13,099 bases of DNA from Bdellovibrionales bacterium (GTDB lineage Bacteria; Bdellovibrionota; JAFGOL01): contig JAKIZQ010000018.1 of assembly GCA_022707945.1 (NCBI GenBank), positions 286 through 13,384 of the forward strand, read 5' to 3'. The position numbers and the translations under genes were made by a program. Every line of letters starts with the position of its first letter. The first letter of the stretch is position 1. Below are positions 1 through 6,618 of the stretch, piece after piece. The notes under the pieces were generated by a model, which searched no databases, was not told where the DNA came from, and was given only the letters and a program-made list of their open reading frames with translations.

Positions 1-568
1 GTTTGCCTGGCCAATGAGCGCTTGGCACAAGTGCTATTAGTTTTTTATTCTTTATATCACCTATTATTTTACTTACATTTAGAGCAACAGCATCTTTTAT
101 CTCTTTAGGTATAAATATCTCTGTTCCTTTATCATCATATGAGATCCCGTGTTCTTTCAAAGGTTCTAGATACTCCAGCATCTGTCTTTTATATGTCTTT
201 AATAAGTTAAGTTTAAGATTTATAAGAAGGAACCTTTTCAAAGAATGTTTATTAAATAATGCTTTTTTAACAAAAGGATTAAACAAACAAACCACCCTAC
301 TCCTAATACTCCTATGAGCATCAACGATCAGGTCATAATCCCTTTTTCTAATATCCAACGCTATCTTTATCAAAGCATCTATGTTTTGGTCTCTTGGTAT
401 ATATATCTTTTCATCTATATAAGGGTTCCACTCTATAAGCTCTCTAAAATCCTCTCTAACCGTCATGTCTATCTTTGAATTAGGGAATTTTTTTCTCAAG
501 TGACGAGGTAGAACTGTGGCCATAGTTATATCACCCAAAGAACTATATCTTATAATAAGTATCTTCAA
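1..568 (-). CDS. Glycosyltransferase family 9 (heptosyltransferase-like), 3' end cut by window edge
   Basis: The 189 visible codons begin (L/M)KILIIRYSSLGDI, the N-terminal signature of GT9 ADP-heptose:LPS heptosyltransferases. This is followed by LRKKFPNSKID and the NPYIDE motif near residues 54-59, all typical of the N-terminal Rossmann domain. The last visible residues, VPSAHWPGK, match the loop that opens the C-terminal, nucleotide-sugar-binding domain. The family transfers heptose or related sugars onto lipid A core or other glycans at the inner face of the cytoplasmic membrane. The start is a TTG at 568-566. The only nearby ATG, at 572, runs straight into a stop, and an AAAGGA ribosome site lies 9 bases upstream of the TTG. 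The gene starts 4 bases after the argS stop, so it is probably the last visible member of the purM-argS operon. The exact acceptor sugar cannot be told, and the C-terminal domain is outside the window. Confidence 0.85.
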   Translation of the reverse strand, partial: MKILIIRYSSLGDITMATVLPRHLRKKFPNSKIDMTVREDFRELIEWNPYIDEKIYIPRDQNIDALIKIALDIRKRDYDLIVDAHRSIRSRVVCLFNPFVKKALFNKHSLKRFLLINLKLNLLKTYKRQMLEYLEPLKEHGISYDDKGTEIFIPKEIKDAVALNVSKIIGDIKNKKLIALVPSAHWPGK

Positions 569-572
569 GACA

Positions 573-2279
573 TTACATCCTTTGAGGTGCCTTTATGCCT
601 ATTATCTTTAAAACTTCTTTTATAGTTTCTTTGCTTGAGTACACCAAGGCTAGCTTAGACATTCTTTTAGCATCATCCTCTATATCTATTATCTTTTCCT
701 GATAATAGTATCTATTGAACACTCTACAAATATCAAGGACGTATCTTGCCAAGACAAATGGTTCATATTCTCTTTTTGCCTCTTCTAGTTTGTCTTCAAA
801 CTGCAGTATAAGTTTTATAAGTTCATACTCAAGATCATCTGGAGAATAGTTATTAATCGACTTGATATCTAATTCACCATAACCTGCTTTTGACAACATG
901 CTACAAGCTCTTGCATGGGTGTATTGAACATATGGAGCTGTCTCTCCATCAAAATTAAGTATCTCGTCCCAATTAAAAACAATATCCTGTGTCCTTCTTT
1001 TAGAAATATCACCAAAGATTATTGATCCAACACCAATTGCCTCTGCAACTTCTTTTTTATTCTCAAGATCTGGGTTCTTCTCACTTATAGCTTTTTCAGC
1101 AAGAATAACAGCCTTATCAATAACGTCCTCTAAAAAGACCACATTGCCTTCTCTTGTGGACATTTTCCCTTCTGCTAAATGCAACAGGCCAAATTGTATG
1201 TGTTTACATTTTGAGAACCAATCACAATCCATAAGTTCAAGGACTTTGAATATCTGTTTAAAATGTAATTCTTGCTGATGAGCCACTACATATAAAGATT
1301 CATCAAAACTAAATCGATTCATCCTGTCATAGGCTGCAGCAAGATCCCTAGTAGCATAAAGCGTAGTATCGTCTTTCTTTTTTAGCAGTACCGGTGGCAT
1401 ATTGAATGCTTCTAGATCAACTATCAAAGCACCTTCGCTCTCTTTAACACCAATTTTATCGTCTATTTTAGAGATAAGTGATTCAGAACTATTATTGTAA
1501 AAACTCTCTCCTTCTATGTTGGTGAATTTAACATCAAGACGATCATAAACTCTATTGAACTCTTTTATACTTAATTCCCTAAATTCCTTCCAATATGAAA
1601 TTGCTTTTTCGTCACCAGTTTCCATACGTTTGAACCAGGTCCTTGCTTTTTCCTCCAGCACTGGTGATTCTGCCTTATGATACTTAACATATATATCCAA
1701 CAAATGTTTTACGCCTTGCTTTTCTAACAAGTTCCTCTCCCCAAATTCCTCAAAAGCAGTTATAAGCTTACCAAATTGTGTGCCCCAATCACCGAGGTAG
1801 TTTATCCTTATAACATTATAACCAAGCGATTCAAATATATTACCTATAATACTGCCAATCATCGTAGACCTTATATGGTGGAACGCTATGGGTTTTGCTA
1901 TGTTAGGAGAAGAATAATCTATAACTATATTCTTTTTGTTAGGATCTTTTCTAAAACCCTTACTTTTTAAAGAAACAGCAAAAGACAACATCTCGTTGTA
2001 CATGGCAGATCTTTTTGCTGTAAAATTAACATAAGGACCTTTTGAAACAACAGTTTCAACTACAGAACCTTTATCTATACAAGGCTGTATCTTTTTCACA
2101 ACATCATCAGCAACTTCATTAGGCTTGTTACCAGCCACCTTTGATAATTTAAAACATGGAAAACTAAGATCTCCCATATCGCTATTAGGTGGAGTAGATA
2201 TTCCTGAACAAATCTCTTCTTGAGGCAAACCAGTTGCAGATGAAAGTAATTTTATTACTTCTTTTTTTAGTTTGATCAT
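573..2279 (-). CDS. argS: Arginyl-tRNA synthetase
   Basis: A class I aminoacyl-tRNA synthetase that charges tRNA-Arg with arginine using ATP in the cytoplasm. At 568 residues it has the usual family length. The N-terminal Add1-type domain (about 1-110) is followed by SSPNIAKP (123-130), the catalytic core with GDWGTQFG (163-170), the KMSK-type loop KMSTREG (372-378), and a C-terminal anticodon-binding helical domain ending in GIKAPQRM, which matches the conserved GI-AP-RM end of ArgS. One oddity is the HIGH motif. The segment after NIAKP reads IAFHHIRST, where most ArgS have FHVGHLRS, so the first His is Ala and the Gly is His, while the second His (135) and Arg137 remain. The ATG at 2279 overlaps the stop of the preceding gene as ATGA (2276-2279), implying translational coupling. 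The identity is secure. Confidence 0.97.
   Translation of the reverse strand: MIKLKKEVIKLLSSATGLPQEEICSGISTPPNSDMGDLSFPCFKLSKVAGNKPNEVADDVVKKIQPCIDKGSVVETVVSKGPYVNFTAKRSAMYNEMLSFAVSLKSKGFRKDPNKKNIVIDYSSPNIAKPIAFHHIRSTMIGSIIGNIFESLGYNVIRINYLGDWGTQFGKLITAFEEFGERNLLEKQGVKHLLDIYVKYHKAESPVLEEKARTWFKRMETGDEKAISYWKEFRELSIKEFNRVYDRLDVKFTNIEGESFYNNSSESLISKIDDKIGVKESEGALIVDLEAFNMPPVLLKKKDDTTLYATRDLAAAYDRMNRFSFDESLYVVAHQQELHFKQIFKVLELMDCDWFSKCKHIQFGLLHLAEGKMSTREGNVVFLEDVIDKAVILAEKAISEKNPDLENKKEVAEAIGVGSIIFGDISKRRTQDIVFNWDEILNFDGETAPYVQYTHARACSMLSKAGYGELDIKSINNYSPDDLEYELIKLILQFEDKLEEAKREYEPFVLARYVLDICRVFNRYYYQEKIIDIEDDAKRMSKLALVYSSKETIKEVLKIIGIKAPQRM
578..583 (-). promoter_or_regulatory. Ribosome binding site deciding the TTG start of the GT9 gene
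   Basis: AAAGGA on the minus strand lies inside the last codons of argS, 9 bases before the TTG at 568. No ATG in the correct frame lies nearby, and translation from the TTG restores the conserved KILIIRYSSLGD start of the family. Both points support a non-ATG start. Confidence 0.6.
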
Positions 2280-3544
2280 TTTTTTATCTTCCTCAAAATC
2301 CTGTCTGCAACAGATATAGCACTTATAGCAGTCCCTTCAAAGCCTAATTGTGGCCTTTTTTCTCTACCACAATTGAATATATTAGCTCTGTTGTTCAGTA
2401 TTTTTTCATCATAAATAATGTCAGACATTGATATCCTTTTATAGAGATCTTGATCATCTACATCTGAAACATACTCTACATCAACTTTCTTTGATAATAA
2501 ACTTGGCACCAGTTTTTCCATTATTTTTCTCATCTTCTTTGTTTTTTCTAAGTGTATTGAGTTCTCTATATCAAAAGAACCAAACCCCATAAAAGACGTC
2601 AGAACAAGTTTTGCCTTATCGTTGTCAGTCCAAGTCCTTAGAACATATATGTCTTCAATCTCAAAATAATCAGACCGATCTGCATCTATAAAAATAAGGA
2701 ACCTTGGCATCACTGTAGATAAAAAATCTTCATCAACAAGAGCATATAAAGAAAATGGATATAAAATATTCTCGCTATAGGCACCTTTTAATCTATTAAA
2801 GTCTTTCAGATATCTTTCTTTTATAGGATCTTTGTCCTCTACTAAAAGACCAGACCTAACTGGATTTTCATATATATGGTCTTTTAATTTATCTAGCATT
2901 ATAGATCTTAAAGAAACAACGTCATCATTTACGATCGTTACACCATCAAGAACAGCTGTCAACAAACTAGATACTTGGTTTATCCTATAATTTGTAGAAA
3001 TAGTCCCAGACATGATGAATATAACAGCATTGATCATGTGTTTTAAAGTTGGTTCTATAGAATATCTATCATATAAAGAGTTTATACCACCAAGACTTAT
3101 GGAATAAGACAAGTTATCAATATTTCTCGTCAGCAGACCTTTCTTGTTCTTTTCCCAGGGAGTTAGTCTTTTTTTAGCCAACAGAGAAAGATGTTCTATA
3201 AAACGTGCAAATCTCTCTTCTTGTGCTTGACCAAAGATCCTTTTAACATCTTCTTTAAGATATGGATGTTTAAAATCTATTTTAATATCCTTAAAGACCA
3301 CCCCAACAGGTTCTGCCTCATTATAGATAGATTTATTAAGTTCACTAAGACCACAAAAAGAAAGCACCTTTGGGCCAGAGCTTATTGGCAATTCATAAGG
3401 CTTAAACAATGGATTATTAGTTAACTCTTTACTCTTATCAACAAGTAGGACATCTACTCCTTTGCTCAAGAGCAGTGAGGCAGATATCAATGAGCCTATC
3501 CCATAACTATTAATTACGACATCATGTTCTAAAGATTTGTTCAT
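2276..3544 (-). CDS. Divergent FAD-dependent oxidoreductase-like protein (phytoene desaturase / GDI-like fold)
   Basis: The 422-residue product opens with a Rossmann beta-alpha-beta unit (about residues 8-38): HDVVINSYGIGSLISA, then VDVLLVDKS. The pattern matches the dinucleotide-binding start of phytoene desaturase and amine-oxidase proteins, with acidic Asp36 at the end of strand 2 where the FAD ribose is normally held. The C-terminus (about 388-418) has CGREKRPQLGFEGTAI followed by a helix, like the second FAD-contact segment of that superfamily. However, the GxGxxG loop reads SYGIGS, with Ser at the first and last Gly positions, and the usual GG after the first helix is absent. FAD binding may therefore be altered or lost, as in GDI/REP-type members. 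No substrate can be deduced. The start overlaps the purN stop by one base (TGATG), and the end overlaps the argS start (ATGA), so it is co-translated between purine and tRNA-charging genes. Confidence 0.6.
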   Translation of the reverse strand: MNKSLEHDVVINSYGIGSLISASLLLSKGVDVLLVDKSKELTNNPLFKPYELPISSGPKVLSFCGLSELNKSIYNEAEPVGVVFKDIKIDFKHPYLKEDVKRIFGQAQEERFARFIEHLSLLAKKRLTPWEKNKKGLLTRNIDNLSYSISLGGINSLYDRYSIEPTLKHMINAVIFIMSGTISTNYRINQVSSLLTAVLDGVTIVNDDVVSLRSIMLDKLKDHIYENPVRSGLLVEDKDPIKERYLKDFNRLKGAYSENILYPFSLYALVDEDFLSTVMPRFLIFIDADRSDYFEIEDIYVLRTWTDNDKAKLVLTSFMGFGSFDIENSIHLEKTKKMRKIMEKLVPSLLSKKVDVEYVSDVDDQDLYKRISMSDIIYDEKILNNRANIFNCGREKRPQLGFEGTAISAISVADRILRKIKK

Positions 3545-4488
3545 CAGATCTCCGTCTCACTTAAAAGCAATAATCTATCTTTTAAATGTTCCCTTAACAT
3601 ACTAACCAACAAACCCTGAGGTTCTGTCTTTCCACAACTAGGACTTTTGTCCTTGAGTATAGCTAACACCATCTTATTCTGGGGGATCTTTTCTATTATA
3701 TCCTTACAGGTTCTTTTCATCACATCAGTAAGATCAACACCATCTTCTGATATTAATCTGGTATTTATTATATTAATTTTAGATCGTGGTACACCAAGTC
3801 CAGCTAGAACTTCTGGGCACACTAACAAACACTCTGTTCTATATCCATTAACATACTTATATATTCTCTTAGATAATTTATTTGAACCATCATATCTAAT
3901 ATTCTCTCCAATCAAGCACTTACTAACAACTATAAAAAGATCACTTACAAGATTCACAGCCTCTACATACATTTTATGTTCCAACACATGTATTTCATGT
4001 TCTAATTCCTCTAAACTGTTTGGAACTGCAACCTTCTTCTGTAAAATTATTAGACCGTCATCCATCCTGTCATTCACAAAATGCACCGTAACACCGGTTT
4101 CTTTAACTCCAGCATCCCATGCTTGCTTTATAGCGTCTTTACCTTTAAATAGCGGTAGCAACGAAGGATGAATATTTATTATCTTTAAAGGATACTCGTC
4201 TAAAAGCTCACTCGGGATTATCCTCATATAACCAGCCAAAAGTATAATGTCTGGGGAGTATGATCCAGTTATAGATATCAGTTCTTTTATATAATTATTT
4301 TTTTCTGCATAGTCTTTTGGTCTTAAGATACTAAAGGGAATTTTATTTTTTTTTGCTATCTCTATTGCATTACAGTCTCTATCACAAACTAACCCTACTA
4401 TTTTAGACTTTAATACACCACGACTAGAAGCATTCAATAAAGCTTCAAAATTACTCCCTCTGCCAGAAGCAAAAACCAATATCCTCAT
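3544..4488 (-). CDS. purN: PurN (GAR formyltransferase) fused to a C-terminal DUF523/TudS-like Fe-S domain
   Basis: Residues 1-183 form a full phosphoribosylglycinamide formyltransferase, which passes a formyl group from 10-formyl-THF to GAR in de novo purine synthesis. It shows SGRGSNFEALL (8-18), AGYMRI (85-90), and the catalytic set Asn105 and His107 in INIHPSLLP and Asp143 in MDDGLII (equivalent to N106, H108, D144 of E. coli). The usual family C-terminus, EHKMYVEAV, ends near residue 180. Almost without a linker, residues 186-314 then continue as a DUF523 domain: VSKCLIG with RYDGSNK, VCPEVLAGLGVPR, and DKSPSCG. Its three cysteines (191, 224, 285) sit where DUF523/TudS proteins bind an iron-sulfur cluster; TudS members are thiouracil desulfidases. 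No start codon with a good ribosome site lies at the junction. The ATG at 4488 overlaps the purM stop as ATGA. PurN is secure and the domain call is strong; the function of the second half is inferred. Confidence 0.92.
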   Translation of the reverse strand: MRILVFASGRGSNFEALLNASSRGVLKSKIVGLVCDRDCNAIEIAKKNKIPFSILRPKDYAEKNNYIKELISITGSYSPDIILLAGYMRIIPSELLDEYPLKIINIHPSLLPLFKGKDAIKQAWDAGVKETGVTVHFVNDRMDDGLIILQKKVAVPNSLEELEHEIHVLEHKMYVEAVNLVSDLFIVVSKCLIGENIRYDGSNKLSKRIYKYVNGYRTECLLVCPEVLAGLGVPRSKINIINTRLISEDGVDLTDVMKRTCKDIIEKIPQNKMVLAILKDKSPSCGKTEPQGLLVSMLREHLKDRLLLLSETEI

Positions 4489-5537
4489 AATTTAAAACTA
4501 TTCAGATCGGGATAAATTACTTTGCTGTTGCCGTCATTAATTATGGTGCCTATTATTCTTGAATTCAATGATCTGCCCTTTAAGAATTCTAAAGCTTTTT
4601 CCTTTTCAGAATCTGGGACTACCATAACAAAGCCAACACCCATATTGAAAACTCTCATCATTTCATCAACAGCAACGTTGCCTATTCTCGCCATCACTCT
4701 AAAGACTGGGTGAATATCAATATCGTTCAATCTTATTTCTGCACTAAATCTCTCTCCAAGCACCCTAGGTAAATTCTCTGTTATACCGCCACCAGTTACA
4801 TGACACATAGATTTTATATTAAAACCAGCTTGTACCATTTCTAAGATCGGTTTTACATATATCTTGGTCGGTTCCAAAAGTACTTCGCCCAAAGGTCTTT
4901 TTAGCTCTGGAAATATATGATCAAGACTATAATTATTCTTGGTGAAAAACACATTTCTCACCAACGAATATCCGTTAGAATGTATACCAGAAGAGGAAAT
5001 ACCTATAATTGCATCTCCTTCTTTTATGTTCCTTCCATCTATTATCTTTTCTTCATCAACAATACCAACAACAAAACCTGCACAATCATACTCATCTTTT
5101 GCATAAAAAGCCGGCATTTCTGCAGTCTCTCCACCCACTAAGGCACAATCAGACTGTTTACAACCCTCTACTATCCCGTCGACGATAGAACTAGCTACGT
5201 CAACATCTAGTTTACTCACAGCAAGATAATCAAGAAAAAATAGCGGTTTTGCTCCATAAACAAGTATATCGTTGACTGACATCGCTACAAGATCTATGCC
5301 TATAGTGTCATGTTTGTTAGCCATAAATGCTATTTTTAATTTAGTACCAACTCCGTCTGTAGACGAAACAAGCAGTGGTCTTTTATATTTTTTCCAATCT
5401 GCATCAAAAAGAGCCGCAAAACCACCAATTGGATTAACAACACCTTTCGTAAAGGTTGAGCGGACCTTTCCTTTGATTCTATTAACGAATTCATTACCTG
5501 CGTCTATACTAACGCCTGATTCTTTGTATGTAGCCAT
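4485..5537 (-). CDS. purM: Phosphoribosylformylglycinamidine cyclo-ligase (AIR synthetase)
   Basis: It converts FGAM plus ATP to aminoimidazole ribonucleotide, the fifth step of de novo purine synthesis, as a cytoplasmic dimer. The 350 residues match the family length. Diagnostic segments are YKESGVSIDAGN (4-15), the phosphate-binding SSTDGVGTKLK (58-68), GIDLVAMSVND (80-90), GGETAEMP (135-142), SSSGIHSNGYSLVR (181-194) and GGGITENLPR in the C-terminal half. The ATG at 5537 matches the usual N-terminus, and an in-frame TGA seven codons upstream limits other starts to GTT or ATT codons. No Shine-Dalgarno sequence is visible upstream, unlike most genes here. It is the first gene of the leftward operon, and its last bases overlap the purN start. 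Confidence 0.97.
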   Translation of the reverse strand: MATYKESGVSIDAGNEFVNRIKGKVRSTFTKGVVNPIGGFAALFDADWKKYKRPLLVSSTDGVGTKLKIAFMANKHDTIGIDLVAMSVNDILVYGAKPLFFLDYLAVSKLDVDVASSIVDGIVEGCKQSDCALVGGETAEMPAFYAKDEYDCAGFVVGIVDEEKIIDGRNIKEGDAIIGISSSGIHSNGYSLVRNVFFTKNNYSLDHIFPELKRPLGEVLLEPTKIYVKPILEMVQAGFNIKSMCHVTGGGITENLPRVLGERFSAEIRLNDIDIHPVFRVMARIGNVAVDEMMRVFNMGVGFVMVVPDSEKEKALEFLKGRSLNSRIIGTIINDGNSKVIYPDLNSFKL

Positions 5538-5622
5538 GACGTGAACAATACCATATCAGTGTTTAGTGGCAACAGTTTTTGTTATGGTATTAAAAATTAA
5601 ACTCTGATATACAAGGCTCGCT
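5538..5622. promoter_or_regulatory. Divergent intergenic region between purM and galE, likely promoter/operator region
   Basis: These 85 bases are the only space from which both the leftward purM operon and the rightward galE operon can be transcribed, so promoters for both directions probably lie here. The stretch is AT-rich. I found no pair of -35 and -10 boxes on either strand that is convincing by consensus and spacing. Two overlapping inverted repeats (described separately) are the main structure and could be an operator or a 5' leader fold. An AAGG ribosome site for galE is at 5613-5616. Confidence 0.5.
5547..5591. repeat. Perfect 9-base inverted repeat AATACCATA...TATGGTATT
   Basis: The left arm AATACCATA (5547-5555) and right arm TATGGTATT (5583-5591) are exact reverse complements separated by 27 bases. 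The right half of the interval also holds the small palindrome AACA-GTTTT-TGTT (5571-5583). A second inverted repeat, ATATCAG (5553-5559) with CTGATAT (5604-5610), shares its left arm with the first, so the two stems could not form at once. There is no T-run after either stem, so these are not intrinsic terminators. A repressor site or a switching leader is possible; neither is demonstrated. Confidence 0.5.
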
Positions 5623-6618
5623 ATGAAAAAACAGATACTTGTAGTTGGTGGCGCGGGATATGTAGGTTCCCATACCGTCATAAAATTATTAGAAAAGGGT
5701 TACGAACCTATAATATTGGATAATCTTTCAACAGGTCATAAAGAGTCCATCACCGGAGGCCTATTCTACGAATGTGACTTGGCTAACATAGCACATGTAA
5801 GGGATATTTTTAAAAAGCACAATATCGAAGCAGTAATGCACTTTGGAGCCAACTGTTACGTAGGTGAATCTGTTGTAAATCCACACAAATATTTTAAGAA
5901 CAACGTTTCAAATACCATAAATCTTTTAGAGGTAATGCTAGAGGCTGGTATCAAAAAATTCGTTTTTTCTTCATCTGCTGCCACCTATGGAAACCCTGTA
6001 AAGATACCAATAGATGAGGCTCATCCTCAAGTACCGTGTAACCCCTATGGTCTTTCAAAGCTCTTTATAGAACAAATCGTATCCACATATGAAAGAGCTT
6101 ACGGAATAAAGCATATATATCTTAGATATTTTAACGCCGCTGGAGCAGATCCTGAAGGTCGCATAGGAGAAGACCACTACCCAGAGACACACATAATACC
6201 ACTCTTGATATTAACTGCCCTGGGTATAAAGAAACAATTCACTGTTTTTGGTAATGATTACGAGACTAGTGACGGAACTTGTATTAGAGATTACGTTCAT
6301 GTAATGGATATAGCAGATGCTCATGTAAAGGCGCTTGAATTCATGGACACAGAAAAAAGAAGTGAAGAATTTAATCTGGGATCATCTATGGGTTATAGTG
6401 TAAATGAAATAATATCAAAAGTTGAACAAGTATCAGGCAAAAAGATCCCTGTTGAATATACAGAGAGAAGAGAAGGAGACCCTGCAATACTCATAGCTGG
6501 ATGTAAAAAGGCCAGAGAAATATTGGGTTGGAGACCACATTACAGTATAGAAAAAACAATAATGACTGCGTGGGAATGGCACAAAAAATATCCAAAAGGT
6601 TTTAAGGATGTCAAATAG
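5623..6618 (+). CDS. galE: UDP-glucose 4-epimerase
   Basis: An extended short-chain dehydrogenase of 331 residues that interconverts UDP-glucose and UDP-galactose (or their N-acetyl forms) with tightly bound NAD. It has the NAD loop GGAGYVGS (9-16), DNLSTGH (33-39), FGANCYVGES (74-83), the active-site serines SSS (116-118) and the YGLSK catalytic pair Tyr142 and Lys146. It also has the GalE-typical segments LRYFNAAGADPEGRIGE and GTCIRDYVHVMDIADAH. The C-terminus PHYSIEKTIMTAWEWHKK matches the family. The ATG has an AAGG site 6 bases upstream. The gene overlaps the start of the next by 11 bases, so the two are co-expressed and may share a surface-sugar pathway. The role in galactose catabolism versus glycan precursor supply cannot be told from the sequence; the absence of galK or galT here favours the latter. 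Confidence 0.95.
   Translation: MKKQILVVGGAGYVGSHTVIKLLEKGYEPIILDNLSTGHKESITGGLFYECDLANIAHVRDIFKKHNIEAVMHFGANCYVGESVVNPHKYFKNNVSNTINLLEVMLEAGIKKFVFSSSAATYGNPVKIPIDEAHPQVPCNPYGLSKLFIEQIVSTYERAYGIKHIYLRYFNAAGADPEGRIGEDHYPETHIIPLLILTALGIKKQFTVFGNDYETSDGTCIRDYVHVMDIADAHVKALEFMDTEKRSEEFNLGSSMGYSVNEIISKVEQVSGKKIPVEYTERREGDPAILIAGCKKAREILGWRPHYSIEKTIMTAWEWHKKYPKGFKDVK

Noticed and set aside
3925..3960. Possible split between PurN and the DUF523 domain caused by a missed frameshift
   Set aside because: The frame is continuous, the PurN C-terminal helix is complete before the junction, and DUF523 begins at its natural first strand with no ribosome site or stop between them. A real fusion fits best from sequence alone.
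3647..4171. 174-codon open frame on the plus strand
   Set aside because: It is the reverse shadow of purN-DUF523, whose conserved motifs span the same bases. It shows no domain and no convincing start signal.
5553..5610. Intrinsic terminator made by the inverted repeats between purM and galE
   Set aside because: Neither stem is GC-rich or followed by a T-run on the strand that would need it, and the genes diverge, so no transcript needs to end there.
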